In this document: positions 9,502 through 20,823 of the stretch, in pieces
Numbering within the stretch: position 1 is the stretch's first letter
How the letters are laid out: every line of letters begins with the position of its first letter
NCBI GenBank assembly: GCA_905221605.1
Contig: CAJNDS010001891.1
Span: 1 to 64,000 of the forward strand
Direction: 5' to 3'
Origin: Symbiodinium natans
Taxonomy: Eukaryota > Sar > Dinophyceae > Suessiales > Symbiodiniaceae
DNA: 64,000 bases
The notes under the pieces: model-generated
Database searches by the model: none
Told to the model about the DNA's origin: nothing
The model's input: the letters and a program-made list of their open reading frames with translations, nothing else
Translations under genes and position numbers: made by a program

Positions 9502-9580
9502 AAACCCTAAACCCTAAACCCTAAACCCTAAACCCTAAACCCTAAACCCTAAACCCTAAACCCTAAACCCTAAACCCTTA
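9502..9580 (+). repeat. Interstitial telomeric array (CCCTAAA)
   Basis: Eleven uninterrupted units. Confidence 0.95.
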
Positions 9581-9599
9581 GGCCCCGTTTAACCCTGAG

Positions 9600-12500
9600 C
9601 CCCAACCACTTGTGCTCCTTTTGGTGCCTGAACCTTGAGATGGTTCAGAGCTGAGGTGTCGCTTTGAGGCTTCGCTTTGAGAAGACCTGCTGCCGGGGTT
9701 GAATGTCTGCTCCTTTGGTGGAAAGGCATGCGGTTTCTCTTGCCCAAAACTAGGCCTCAACATGCCAACAAAAGTCCCTTAAGAAGCCTCAATCTAAGAA
9801 TTGTTCAACATACTCCAAACCCATGCGCGTGTCGGCGGAGGCCCATTCGCGCATTTTTGCCGCGCCGGTTGCGCAGTCTCGGGTGCCTCTACAGCATGCA
9901 AGCCCTCAGCCCTAAGCCGTAAAGTTGAACCCCTTAAGCCCTAAGCCCCTAAGCCCCTAAGCCACTAAACCCCTAAACCCTAAACCCCTAAACCCCTAAA
10001 CCCCTAAACCCTAAACCCTAAACCCTAAACCCTAAGCCCTAAGCCCTAAGCCCGTTCGCGCCGTGTCAGACCGTTGAGATTTTCCCGGAGAAGCCGAGGC
10101 GCGAGGCTCGAAACCTGGGGCTGTGGCCATCCGATCTTCCAAAACAGCTTCAGGAAAATCAACCCTAAACCCTAAACCCTAAACGCCATGATAAGAATCC
10201 CTATGCGACTTAAGGAGCACTCCTCAACTAAGCCATCTCTGGGAGCTCACTGTAGCCTGGGCAGTTTCTGTGCGAACCTGCATCCCGACGCGTTTTAGGG
10301 TGTGTAAGGTCAGGGTTTAGGGTTTAGGGTTTAGGGTTTAGGGTTTAGGGTTTAGGGTTTAGGGTTTAGGGCTTAGGGCTTAGGGCTTAGGGTTTAGGGT
10401 TAGGCCCTAAACCCTAAACCCTCTAAACCCCTGGGGCCCCAGCATGCGAATGCAGCTTGCCATCAGCCCCGACGAGCCGAGGGCACCCGGCTCGGTGGCA
10501 AGTTTCTGCAGTGGCCTTTTGGGGGGGCTTTGGGGGCTTTGGGGGCTTTGGGGGGTTTAGGGTTTAGGGTTTAGGGTTTATAGGTTTTAGGAATTTCGGG
10601 GTTTAGGATGTGAGGTTAGGGTTTAGGATTTTGGGAGTTAGGGTTTAGGAATTTAGGGGTTTTGGTTTTGAGGGTTTAGGAGGGTGCTAGCTGTCCTCAA
10701 CAAGTAACCTTTCCTTGTACTGCAAGTATAAACGTCTAGCCCTAAACCCTAAACCCTAAACCCCAAACCCTAAACCCCAAACCCGGCGGCACCCGCGAAG
10801 GGCCAGGGTCAATGCCACGGCTGCACCAGCTGCAGCCAGAAGGACACCGACCGAAGCGACGAGGTCTCGGGTAGGAAGGTCGCAGATGTGCGCCGAGTCC
10901 TTCGCACGTTTGTAGGGTTTAGGGTTTAGGGTTTTAGGGTTTAGGGTTTAGGGTTTAGGGTTTAGGGTTTAGGGTTTAGGGTTTAGGGTTTAGGGTTTAG
11001 GGTTTAGGGATCAGGGTTTAGGGTAAGTGTGGCTTGCGCTCCGAGGTGTCGGACTATCTGAAAACCATCCGGCTCAACCGCACGAGTCCTACGCAGCAGC
11101 TCGATACAACGACTTGCGACATTAACACCTGCCCTTGTTCAACCCTCTGTGAAGTCCTTTGCGACGAACACCATGAGGTTGCGGTACTCCCACAAAGAGT
11201 GGAATCCTTGCGAAAATCCTTGGATTGCTCTCCGCAATGCTTTTTCTCCCTTTGTCGTCCACAGTGCTGATGATGATCGGAGCTGTAAATTTGCAAACCC
11301 AAAACCCCAAACCCCAAACCCCAAAACCCTAAACCCCAAACCCCAAACCCTAAACCCTAAACCCTAAACCCAAAACCACGGCAACAACTGAAACTCTAAA
11401 CGGCCTGTGCCCATAGCCCTTAACCCTCACTGACAAGCATGCAACTCAAGGAGCTTCGGTCTTATCTAGGGTTTAGGGTTTAGGGTTTAGGGTTTAGGGT
11501 TTAGAGTTTAGGCCTTTCTATCCCGGAGATGTTGCCGGGAATGCGATTTGTGCGACTTCTTGGGGTTGACGCTGACGGATTACATGGGGACTCTAGACCC
11601 TCAACCCTAAACCCTAAACCCTCGAAGGGTGATCATCTGAGATCTTCTCTGACCTCCTGAATCTCTTGCGCAGCCAGAGAGCCCTGCGCAAGCTGGTGCG
11701 AGAGGGCCAGGCAATAGCCTAGGAGGGTCCCTAAAAACTCTTTGAAATGTATTCCAAATTCCTAAATTGGATCCCCTCAAAACCCAATAAGTGAACCCTA
11801 AACCCTAAACCCTAAACCCTAAACCCTAAACCCTAAACCCTAAACCCTAAACCCCCAAATAAAAAACGCATCCCAGTTGGGCCTAGCCAGTAGCGCAGGT
11901 GCCCCGTCGTCAGCTTGCCGATCAGGTAGCGCTGCCAGCGGCCGTTGACGTGACCGTGCCCCGCCTATTGCGAAAGGGCTTTGCCATGAAGAGTTTAGGG
12001 CTTTTGGGGTTTAGGGTTTAGGGTTTAGGGTTTAGGGTTTAGGGGTTAGGGCCAAGTTTTGGGTTCAGGGTTGAGGGTTTACGGGTTTTTTTTGGGTTTT
12101 CAGTTTAGGGGTCGGGACACGTCTTCTGCACTTCGGTCGCGCACGCCTTGCGCTGTTCTTCAACCATGCTAGGCAGCACATATGTGGGGCGGGCTACCCT
12201 TAAGTTTTGGGCCATGGCAAACTATGGTTGCACTGAACTGCCCGCTGAACCTCATTTAAAGGCCCAACTGCCACAGACAGGCAGTCCTAGATTTAGGGTT
12301 TTGCGGGTTTCGGGTCTAGGGTGTAGGGTGAGCTGGAGTCACAAAGTTCTAGCATGGCCAAGACGACCCTGGACCGAGAGCGCCCCTAAACCCCAAAACC
12401 CTGCAAGCCCGAAAACGTAAAACCCTAAACCCTAAACCCTACACCCTAAGGCCCAACCCCTGAAACCATAAACGCCAAAGCCTTAAAAACCAGAAACAAA

Positions 12501-15430
12501 AAGCAAAAACGATCTCAAAGGTCCAAAAAACCCTTATAAACGACCAGAAAGGCCCTGAGAAACCTTCAGCAAAACCCCCGAAAATCTCCCCCTAACAAAA
12601 CAGATCCCTCCAAACCCTAAACCCTAAACCCTAAACCCTAAACCCTAAACCCTAAACCCTAAACCCTAAACCCTAAACCCTAAACCCTACAACCCACACC
12701 CTAAACCATAAACCCTAAACCCTAAACCCTAACCCTAATCCCTAAACCCTAAACCGTAAACCGTAAACCGTAACCGGCACAGCCGTGGGATCCCCAACCT
12801 GCCCAGGTGTCGCCCAGGCAAGGATGATGCCCTCCTCCAGAATGAGGTCTCTGCCCTAAACCCTAAACCCTAAACCCTAAACCCTAAACCCTAAACCCTA
12901 AACCCTAAACCCTGTTGAGGTCTTAGGGTTTAAGGTTACCTTCAAGCTCCACCCCCAAACCCCAAACCCAAACCCCAACCCCCCCAACCCTAAACCCTAA
13001 ACACCCTAATTAAACCCCAAATATGGTTTACGTGCTGAGATAACTGGGCTTGAGGTTCAGGGTTTGACGGGAAAAGACTCTAAGCTCTTTAGGGTTTAAG
13101 TTTTAGGGTTCTGGACGTTAGGCTTGCGTTGAAGGTTATAAGCTCTTTGAATGATGCGCCCTTTAATTACGGAATATGCCTGACTTCATCGTCAGAAGCC
13201 GTGTATAGTTTAAGGTGCATTCCTGAATCAAAGGGGGTGTATTGGGCTCTCCGCGGGATAAGGCTTTACTCCTAAACCCCAAACCCTAAACCCTAAACCC
13301 TAAAGCCTAAAGCCTAAAGCCCAAAGCCTAAAGCCTAAAGCCTAAACCCTAAACCCCACACCCTAAACCCTTCATAGTCCTTTGCTTGGCTCAAAGTGCG
13401 GAGGAAAGCCGCTTCGGCCTGGCGCCGACTGGGGGTCCCCAAGGGACTCGGGGGTCTCCCCAAGGGCGCCCAAGTAGGTTTAGGGTTTAGGGTTTAGGGT
13501 TTAGGGCTTAGGGTTCAGGGCTTAGGGCTTAGGGCTTAGGGTTTCGGGTTTAGGGTTTAGGGTTGAGGGTTGAGGGTTGAGCGTTGAGGGTTGAGGGTTG
13601 AGGGTTCAGGATTTAGGGGGTTCAGGGCTTCAAGTGTGTTCTCGCCTTACAAAGGACCAGAGAAACCCTTCCGTACAGCCACGTCACGCAACCCCCAGGC
13701 AATTGCCTCCAAAACAAGATGCTCCCCTAAACCCTAAACCCTAAACCCTAAACCCTAAACCCTAAACCCTAAACCCTGAACCCTGAACCCTAAACCCTAA
13801 ACCCTAAACCCCTAAACCAAACCCTAATAAGACTAGGATGGCCCTTAAACCATCTGAAAAACATTCCTGAACATGGTTTAGGGTTTACCAAAGGGCCAAC
13901 CGAGCTCACCTCGATCCTTAGCTGAATTGAGATCGCGCAGCCGGGGCTTGCTAGTCCTCTCCTATAGGGGCCTTAGTAATTTAGAACAGGGCTTTGGGAG
14001 GTTATTGTACGACAACTATATAAGGAACCCTAAAAAACACTAGGAGACATTACCCTAAACCAAACCCTAAACCCCTATATTACGTAGAGCCACCAGCCAT
14101 TTTAACTGTGGCTGGAGGGGCGAGCAATGGCTGCCCTCACTACCAATGTGCAACCTTGGCAATCCGAATAGGTTTAGGGTTTAGGGCCTACTTGGGACTC
14201 GAACGACAGTTACAGTTTTACGGGTTTTATGGGTTATACCTGCTAATTCAGGGTGTAGTTGCTACTGAATTGTAGGTAAATAGGTTTCAGCTTAGGGCTT
14301 AGGGCTTAGGGCTTAGGGTTTATGGTTTAGGGTTTAGGGTTTCGGGCTTAGGGTGTAGGGCTTGGGATGGAATTCTCAAGGCACGGCGGCCTCTGGAGGG
14401 ATGTGCTCACCGACTTCGAAAGAGATCGTGTAGTCCACCCCCTTCAGATGTAAGGGAGTTCAGGGTTAGGGTTTAGGGTTTAGGGTTTAGGGATTAGGGT
14501 TTAGGGTTTAGAGTTTAGGGTTTAGGGTTTAGGGTTGAGGGTTTAGGCTACGGGCTGGGTAGCCCAGTAACATGACGGCTACCTTGCTTTGGTTGGTTAC
14601 GATGATAAGGGAGCCCAGAACCAAAAAAACTGGCAAAGGAGTGCTGCTAGGCTACCAGGAAGAGGTGGCTTTGCAAGGAAGCAGGTTCCCCTAAACCCTA
14701 AACCCTAAACCCTAAACCCTAAACCCTAAAAGGCTCCATGCCCTCAAGCAGGGCCTCCATGGGGAAGAAGGTCGTGAGATCCCACTGCCGGTAGTTTTCG
14801 CCCAGGCTCTGAATGGCCTCGTAACAGGGGCCCCCAAAGCTAGGTTGCCCAGTAACCTGGGATGAAAAAGGGTGCCCTTTTTTGCTTAAAGGGGTTTATA
14901 GAGGGAACCTAAACCAAATTACCAAAAAAGGAATAAGGGCACTACTGGGCATCCTAGAAAGGGGTGCCATATAGGCAGCCAACACCTATGAACTTCCCGA
15001 AGACCACCCGTGACCCGCAACTCTATACAGTAACCCTAAACCCTAAACCCTAAACCCTAAACCCTAAGTACATCCGCTCATGATGCATACTCGGAGCTCC
15101 GTGGGTAGCTATAGTTGTAGGGCTCTGAAGGGAAGGGGGCTTTCAACCGGGGGGCATGTAACCCGAGGTTCCGCAATGCTCCCCACTACTCCCTAGGGCT
15201 CCCTAAGCTTCTTTAAGGTTCCCTGGCTGCCCTACCCCCTTGAACACCCCCTATTTATATGAGTATGCGTATAAGCATGGTAAGTATCCCGATGACCCTA
15301 GGTATAGCTACCCATGAACCTCCAAGTATCATCACTCTCGCTGCAGCTTGTGCGCTTTGCAACGGGGACGAAAGCCGACTTTCTTGGCAGCATGAAGAGG
15401 CTCAGCCCAAGGGCTTGTGGAGACCATCAT
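9600..15430 (-). CDS. Unidentified many-exon gene with one membrane span
   Basis: Minus-strand blocks between telomeric arrays and intron elements read as exons with G/C-rich third positions. Proposed start ATG at 15430 (MMVSTSPWAEPLHAAKKVG), though the frame is open further upstream. Further exons near 14733-14825 (CYEAIQSLGENYRQWDLTTF), 14387-14445 (LKGVDYTISFEV), 14080-14162, 13905-13950, 13652-13728 (EHLVLEAIAWGLRDVAV), 12775-12852 (DLILEEGIILAWATPGQ), 12120-12167, 11890-11973 (GRWQRYLIGKLTTGHLRYW), 11640-11718, 11030-11275, 10785-10908 (a span VGVLLAAAGAAVALTLALRG), 10440-10502, 10060-10150, 9600-9745. I do not recognise the family. One exon near 11145-11155 has an in-frame TGA. The 3' end is unsure; a Ser-rich block at 9600-9745 may be the tail. 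Confidence 0.5.
9935..10052 (+). repeat. Mixed telomeric-variant array
   Basis: CCCTAAG, CCCCTAAG, CCCCTAAA and CCCTAAA units in blocks, showing local spread of variants. Confidence 0.9.
10314..10410 (+). repeat. Interstitial telomeric array (TTTAGGG with GCTTAGG variants)
   Basis: About 13 units; three adjacent units share the same C variant. Confidence 0.95.
10914..11025 (+). repeat. Interstitial telomeric array (TTTAGGG)
   Basis: About 16 units between two exons of the 9.6-15.4 kb gene. Confidence 0.95.
11719..11886. mobile_element. Family B element split by a telomeric array, intron of the 9.6-15.4 kb gene
   Basis: CTAGGAGGGTCCC (11719) ... CTTTGAAATGTATTCC ... CCCAATAAGTGA, then CCCTAAA units (11793-11858), then ATCCCAGTTGGGCCTAG (to 11886). 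It sits between exons ending HLRYW and starting YCLALSHQ. Confidence 0.85.
12612..12770 (+). repeat. Interstitial telomeric array (CCCTAAA and variants)
   Basis: Perfect for the first half, then with point variants (CCATAAA, CCGTAAA in blocks). Confidence 0.9.
13140..13252. mobile_element. Family E-like element
   Basis: Carries GGAATATGCC and GGTGCATTCCTGAA arms and GGGCTCT at the right end, as in the better copies at 30,195-30,296 and 30,580-30,690. Confidence 0.5.
13833..13904. mobile_element. Short family B element with two telomeric units
   Basis: CTAGGATGGCCCTTAAACC at the left, CATTCCTGAACATG, two telomeric units, then AAGGGCCAACCGAG. Much of the usual interior is missing. It adjoins a candidate exon reading KPRLRDLNSAKDRG. 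Confidence 0.7.
14555..14658. mobile_element. Introner-like element, family A
   Basis: CTGGGTAGCCCAGTAAC at the left and CTAGGCTACCAG at the right with the usual interior arms. Confidence 0.75.
14840..14957. mobile_element. Introner-like element, family A, perfect 4-bp duplication
   Basis: AAAG at 14836-14839 and 14958-14961 flank ends CTAGGTTGCCCAG and CTGGGCATCCTAG. It follows the exon reading CYEAIQSLGENYRQW. Confidence 0.9.
15098..15325. mobile_element. Family F palindromic element, enlarged
   Basis: Left arm GTGGGTAGCTATAGTTGTAGGG and right arm GTATAGCTACCCATGAACCTCCAAG belong to family F, but the arms are about 120 bp further apart than usual. Confidence 0.6.
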
Positions 15431-15619
15431 GCACCGCCGACGGGTGACATGAAGACTGTGACCGCGAGTAATTCTGAAGTATAAAGCAAGACAATTCCAG
15501 ATGATTCCAGAAAACCAAGCATTTGCATTGGACGTAAAATACATTATATCTCTTCCAACATGGCGGTTGATGAACTGCCACGGGCCAATACACCCTCGCC
15601 CTTGCATCCCTATGCACTA

Positions 15620-16330
15620 AACCCTAAACCCTACACGCCTAAACCCGAAACTCCACACCCTAAACCTGATAAACCCTATGAAAACCCTATAAACCTGTAA
15701 ACCCTAAACACAGATCCCTCAACCCGTTTAACCTCCAAAAAACCCTAAAACCTTAACCAGATCCCTCTAGCCTCAAAAAAGCACCCAGCCTTCTCACCCC
15801 TAAACCCTAAACCCGAAGATCCCTCCAACCGCTGTCTCCCTCAAAAAACAAAAAGCCCAGCCTTGTAACCATCCAGGCCCACACATCGCAGACCCGAGAT
15901 TGAGTTCCTGTCGCTCCACAGAGACTCCACTACCCCCGAGTTAAGGAAGATTCCTTAAACCATGTAAGGAACCCTCTGATCTCTAAAGAGTATTCCGTAA
16001 TAAAGGGTACTGGAGCTCCTGTCGCTCTCTTTTTAGCCGAGGCCTATAAGGGTTTAGGTGTTAAGTTTAGGGTTTAGGGTTTGAGGGTTTCAGGCATTTT
16101 CTTGCGCGGAGGCTTGCAAGGGTTTAGGGTTTAAGTTTAGGGCTTAACTGGGGTGTAGGGATTCAGGGTTTTAGGGCAGGGGTTTAGGGGCTTAGAGGTT
16201 TAGGGGAGTTTAGGGTTTTAAGGGGTCTAGGGATTTAGGGGTTTCTGTGTAGGGTATCAGTCCCACAACACTGCAAGCCCACGGCAAGAGCCTTGCAGGA
16301 GCACACCCCAAAGAGAATGCCAAAAAGTGG
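15620..16330. other. Gap between two minus-strand genes
   Basis: Mostly degenerate telomeric units. It holds a family G element (about 15,925-16,020: GACTCCACTACCCCCGAGTT ... GGGTACTGGAGC). A short open minus-strand block near 15,870-15,930 is possible but not convincing. Confidence 0.5.
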
Positions 16331-16705
16331 TTTAGGGTTTAGGGTTTAGGGTTTAGGGTTTAGGGTTTAGGGCTTAGGGTTTAGGGTTTAGGGTTTAGGG
16401 TAAAAGTCGCGGAGGCCATGGTTTAGGGTGCAGGGTGTAGGGTTTAGGGTGCAGGGTTTAGGGTTTAGGGTTTAGTGCCCTTGAGCAAACCAAGGCCACT
16501 TCCAGAGCACCCCGCGATTTGCGGTTTATAAGGGTTCCCCTAATAATACGCCCAATTGCTACAATCCTTCTCATAGGAACCCCCAAAAAGGGTACCCCTA
16601 TTTTCGGAACCCCTTCATTCAGGGTTTACGGCACAGGGTTTGTAACCCACCCAACAGACTAAAAAACGCAGGACAGTCTCGACCGACAACACACGCAAAC
16701 GAATA

Positions 16706-16812
16706 CTTGGAGGTTCATGGGTCGTTGTAAGTAGGGTCATAAGTATGGCAACTATACTTGTAACCCTATTTAGGGCACATACAACCCTACTTATAACCCA
16801 TGAATCTCCAAG
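16706..16812. mobile_element. Family F palindromic element, intact
   Basis: CTTGGAGGTTCATGGGTCGT pairs with CATGAATCTCCAAG; interior arms GTAGGGTCATAAGTATGG and ACAACCCTACTTATAACC complete a near-perfect hairpin. Confidence 0.9.
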
Positions 16813-16849
16813 TAGTAGCCCTAAACCCTACACCCTAAACCCTATATGA

Positions 16850-18046
16850 GAGAGGTGCGGTCAAGGTGCAGGCTGTGAGTAAGCTGCCCGTTTCCGCAGC
16901 CCAGCTCCAAGGCCGTGGCGTTGCGGCCAAGGCGCCACATCTGAGTTTGGTAGGTCAGGGCGTTTAGGGTTTAGGGTTTAGGGTTTAGGGCTTGGCGTTT
17001 ATGGGGTTTAGGTTAGGATGTTCCCCCCTATACTAACAGGCGCGCACTAATAGGGATTATACGGATCCCTATTCAGGACTGTTAGTAAAACATCCAAGGT
17101 TAAGGGTCTAAGGTTCAGGGTTTGGGGGTTGCAAACTCCACCACCCCCACCCCCCCCCCCCCCCCCTAAATACCCCAGGCTACACTTCGATCCCAAAGCA
17201 TCCTCCCCCAACCCCCCTACTTGGAGGTTCATGGGTAATTATAAGTAGGGCTGTAGTACCCTAAAAAGGGTTCTAAGTGCCATACTTACAGCCCAACTTA
17301 TCACTACCCCTGAACCTGCAAGGAACCCTACCTCCGCAGCCAAGAAGGAGCCCACGTTCAACTCGCGCCGGCCCCGGCGCACGTGACCTTCCACCACGGC
17401 CTGCACGGTGCCCCCCCCGACTTTTCGGGGAAGCTCCTCCCTAAACCCTAAACCCTAAAACCTAAACCCTAAACCCTAAACCCCAAACCCCAAGCCCTAA
17501 ACCCCAAACCCTAAACCCCAAACCCTAGGCCTCTTTCGAGAAGTAGCCCTGGTGCATGGGCGCAGCGTCGACCGACTCGTAGCCGAAGTGCAGTATCGAG
17601 TTGACTGAAGTGGCTGCCACCCCGGAGGTGTACAGGAGCCATATCGGTAGGTCCTGCACAGGGTTTAGGGTTTAGGGTTTTAGGGGTTTAGGGGTTTAGG
17701 GGTTTAGGTGTTTAGGGGGTTTAGGGGGTTTAGGGGGTTTAGGGGGTTTAGGGGTTTAGGGGTTTAGGGGTTTAGGGGTTTAGGGGTTTAGGGTTTTAGG
17801 GTTTAGGGGTTTAGGGGGTTTAGGGGTTTAGGGGTTTTTAGGGTTTTTTAGGGGTTTTTAGGGGTTTTTAGGGGTTAAGGGGTTAAGGGGTTAGGGGTTT
17901 AGGGTTTAGGGTTGATCCCCTGAGCAAGGATACCCCTAACATCGCGGCCCTGGTCTTGCGTCCTCGCCGTTGCTACGATAGACCTGAATGCAGACGCACG
18001 CCGCAAGCAGCAGGGCGAGCAATGCACAGCAGTGGGGTGTTTCCAT
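16850..18046 (-). CDS. Membrane-anchored SAM-dependent methyltransferase-like gene
   Basis: Start ATG at 18046 gives METPHCCALLALLLAACVCI, an N-terminal signal or anchor. Next exon 17531-17653 (DLPIWLLYTSGVAATSVNSI ... HQGYFSKEA), then 17332 to about 17425 (VQAVVEGHVRRGRRELNVGS), with a GT donor 10 bp outside a family F element, then about 16850-16940 carrying ALELGCGNGQLTHSL. E-x-GCGNG fits motif I, the SAM-binding loop of class I methyltransferases. Third codon positions are strongly G/C. The remaining methyltransferase motifs should lie downstream (lower coordinates), where I could not fix exons, so the 3' end given is a minimum. Substrate unknown. Confidence 0.6.
17012..17100. mobile_element. 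Family H element
   Basis: TTAGGATGTTCCCCCCTATAC at the left, ATAGGGATTATA and GGATCCCTATTCAGGACTG arms, CATCCAAGG at the right. Confidence 0.7.
17220..17322. mobile_element. Family F element in an intron of the methyltransferase-like gene
   Basis: CTTGGAGGTTCATGGGTAAT to CCTGAACCTGCAAG. On the minus strand the intron starts GTAGGGTTCCTTGCAGG. Confidence 0.85.
17661..17910 (+). repeat. Long telomeric-variant array (TTTAGGGG, TTTTAGGGG)
   Basis: About 30 units in which 7-, 8-, 9- and 10-mers occur in separate blocks. Confidence 0.9.
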
Positions 18047-18164
18047 TGCCAAACGCTGGACGCATGAGGATGTTTGATGACCAGGGTAGGCTTTAGGGTT
18101 TAGGGTTGCTGGTACAGGCGTTAGTGACTAGGGGCTAGGTAGAGGTTGGGTTTCGGCCTTTCCT

Positions 18165-18538
18165 GATGTCTGCACGCTATTGCATCAGGCCTTTACCACC
18201 TCAAACTTTCACAGCATCAGGTGCAATAAGCCAACTCGACCGTAAACCCTAAACCCTAAACCCTAAACCCTAAACCCTAAACCCTAAACATGGCTCCTGG
18301 GTGCCAGTTCTACTTGCAGCGTCTGCCTTGACTGAGCGGCTACGACGTTTAGGGTTTAGGGTTTAGGGTTTAGGGTTTTAGGGTTTTAGGGTTTTAGGAT
18401 TTTTGGGGTTTAGGGTTTAGGGTTTAGGGTTTGGAGTTTAGGGTTGAGGGTTCAGGGTTTAGGATTTAGGGCTCAGAGAGGCGCGAGCTTGAGGAGAGCT
18501 TCTCCCAGAAGAGCCCTTACAAGCCCTGAACTAAGGAA
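18165..18538 (+). CDS. Possible small plus-strand gene
   Basis: Three plus-strand blocks are open and codon-biased: MSARYCIRPLPPQTF (about 18165-18240), GSWVPVLLAASALTERLRR (about 18,292-18,348) and, ending in TGA at about 18538, ERRELEESFSQKSPYKP. They could make a protein of about 70 residues lying head-to-head with the methyltransferase-like gene. Exon joints were not fixed. Confidence 0.3.
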
Positions 18539-18877
18539 TGCTTAGGGTAATTGGGGTTTAGGGTTTAGGGTTTAGGGTTTAGGGTTTAGGGTTTAGGGTT
18601 TAGGGTTTAGGGTGCAGGAATATGCCTTAAACCACATCGGGATCAAAACTCGAAGGTTCATAGATACATATATATCATATATATATATATATCATCTATA
18701 GGTAGGGCGAGAGGTACCCTAAATGGGATTACATGCTTCGTTACCCAATATCCCAAAAAGTAGTTTGAGTTAATTAGTGAAGTTGCTGCCCTGAATGTCA
18801 ACAGTGCGGATATTCAAAGCGAGAGAGCGAGAAAGTGATATCGAGAGGAAGAGGGGAGAGAAACAAAAACACACGAG

Positions 18878-19717
18878 ATGGGCAATGCTTCTCCCGCCAT
18901 GGGTGGGTGTGGGGGCTGGTTTAGCAGCGATTCTGAGGGAACCCTAAACCCTAAACCCTAAATCATAAACCCTCAAAAGAAGGGGTGGGTTCGAACCAAA
19001 GTCCTGAAGCCCCACACAGGTTTGCACAACAAGTTTAGGTTTTAGGGTTTAGGGTTTAGGGTTTTAGGGCGAAGGGTCTGGGGCTTAGGGGTCACCTCGG
19101 TTCCAGCGAGGTTTCAGGGTTTAGGTTGGGATGTTCCCCCATATACCAACAGTCCTTATCAGGGATTGTATATGGGGGTACTATAATCCTTATTTAGGAC
19201 TGTTCGGACCCTAAACCCTAAACCCTAAACCCTAAACCCTAAACCCTAAACCCTAAACCCTAAACCCTAAACCCTAAACCCCAAACCATCCCAAGGTTTA
19301 GGGCTTATGGCTATTTTCGATCTTTGGCTTCCCACCGACCGAATTGGCAAATTGCCGTCGTGCCGGAGTCACGAGGAGTGAAGGGTGGTTCTCTGGGGAC
19401 GACTTGGTTGAACTTGCGCTTTTAAGGCACTAAACCCTAAACCCTAAACCCTAAACCCTAAACCCTAAACCCTAAACCCTAAACCCTAAACCCTAAACCC
19501 TAAACCCTAAACCCTAAACCCTAAACCCTAAACAACCCCAAACCGAATTGCTATCATAGCCCGAGAACGTGAACACAACCCATCCCCTAAACCCTCAACC
19601 CTAAACCCCTTAAACCCACCTGAGGTGCTAAGGAATGACCGAAGAGCTTTTGACGATGCCTTCTTCTTACGCACCTCCAAGCCCTCAATGACACAGTATA
19701 ACCCCAGAGAGGCTTAG
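18878..19717 (+). CDS. Small plus-strand gene with N-myristoylation-type start
   Basis: A purine-rich leader precedes ATG at 18878, giving MGNASPAMGGCGGWFSSDSE; Gly2-Asn-Ala-Ser fits an N-myristoylation signal, with a nearby Cys for acylation. Later plus-strand exons read KKGWVRTKVLKPHT (about 18977-19020), ELANCRRAGVTRSEGWFSGD (about 19,335-19,425) and VLRNDRRAFDDAFFLRTSKP ... TQYNPREA with TAG at 19715-19717. Introns hold a family H element (19,126-19,207) and CCCTAAA arrays (19,206-19,285; 19,430-19,535). I infer a membrane-associated soluble protein of about 150 residues; family unknown. Confidence 0.45.
19126..19207. mobile_element. Family H element
   Basis: GGATGTTCCCCCATATACCA with arms AGTCCTTATCAGGGATT and AATCCTTATTTAGGACTGTT; the right terminus is lost next to a telomeric array. 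Confidence 0.75.
19430..19535 (+). repeat. Interstitial telomeric array (CCCTAAA)
   Basis: Fifteen uninterrupted units. Confidence 0.95.
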
Positions 19718-19899
19718 GGATCTACGGTTGAACCAAGTTCATAGAGGCAACGATGATGCAGTTTACTCCGTAATTGACGGACCTCTGCAGTCTTCTTCTG
19801 TATCTGGGATGGCCCGTATTCAAACACTCGGAAAGTATTCCTCAGTGGGATCCTCTTAAGCCCAACCAAGAGGAAACAGAGATTTAGGGTTTTTTTCGA

Positions 19900-20390
19900 T
19901 TCCCTAGTTCATCCTCGCAACGATTGAGACCCTGGTAGCTGCCTCCTTCGCAGCAGTGATACTCAGCATCACACAGCTTAGCTGAGGGATGCTCACCAAG
20001 TGCCACGATGCAAACTTGGCTGTAAAGATTTAAAAACTGTGAGGAGCTGCTGTTGCAACTGAGCGTTGCTTGAGTAGTGTAGGAGCCTGAAGAATTAGAA
20101 TAGGGTTTGGGGAGGGGGCGGGGGCGGGGGTAATTATAGTATAATGTAAAGGACCATAAGGGGTTATTCTTGGTAATTATTCCGACCCCTAGATTAGGTC
20201 ACCGTCAAGCTAACTAGCGGCCGCAAGACGCCCCCCTGCTTCAACTTTCGCGGAGCACCTCCTTGTCCATCTGGCATGGAAAGCAGCCGATGCACGAATT
20301 CAGACTCTTTCGCGAAACTCTTCCGGCACAGAGCATGGACTCCAATCTAGCTACGTCACAATTGCCGACAAAATGGTCAGGAACCGCTAA
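19900..20390 (+). CDS. 3' exons of a small plus-strand gene
   Basis: The clear terminal exon (about 20,218-20,390) reads FAEHLLVHLAWKAADARIQT ... SSYVTIADKMVRNR then TAA. An upstream plus-strand block (19,907-19,985) reads LATIETLVAASFAAVILSIT, hydrophobic, but the same bases read on the minus strand as a Cys-rich peptide, so its strand is unsure. The 5' end is not placed. Confidence 0.4.
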
Positions 20391-20492
20391 ATGCACATAC
20401 CGAAACCCTAAATACCCTAAACCCTCAACTCATGAACCCTAATGCCCTACTAGACTCTAAACCCCTAAACCCCAAACAAACATTCGCTACAA

Positions 20493-20823
20493 AATGGTGC
20501 GCATCATACATCTGAAGCATTGGCGGGTGCAAGGCTTATGTAAGTTTGTTTGGTTTTGTGCTTGGGGTGGGCCACGACATGCTGCGGCCAACCCATCGTG
20601 CAGTAGTAGTAGTAGTAGTAGTAGTAGTAGCAGCAGCAGTAGTAGTAGCAGTAGTAGGCATAAGTAGATAGATGATGGCTCTGCCAGTGTCCTGATAGAT
20701 GACAAGTCTGAGCGTGCTGGACGATTTGTGCTCGTGCAGATGAAGCTTCTCAGGCGAGTTTCAAAAATGCAGTGTGAAACCGGAAATCGAGATGTGGGCT
20801 TAGTAGGCTTTGAGGTTTCATAG
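20493..20823 (+). CDS. Small plus-strand gene with an exon after a (TAG)n run
   Basis: ATG at 20493 (MVRIIHLKHWRVQGL) is followed by GTAAGT. After a (TAG)n microsatellite, which offers many AG acceptors, a 160-nt frame from about 20,664 reads IDDGSASVLIDDKSERAGRF ... ETGNRDVGLVGFEVS and stops at 20821-20823. Total about 65-70 residues. No family recognised. Confidence 0.4.
20604..20658 (+). repeat. (AGT)n microsatellite with AGC interruptions
   Basis: About 18 trinucleotides. Its minus-strand poly-Leu ORF is an artefact. A related tract lies at 56,475-56,562. Confidence 0.9.

Noticed and set aside
20487-20705. Poly-Leu minus-strand ORF
   Set aside because: It is a translation of a (CTA)n tract; the plus strand carries a better exon.
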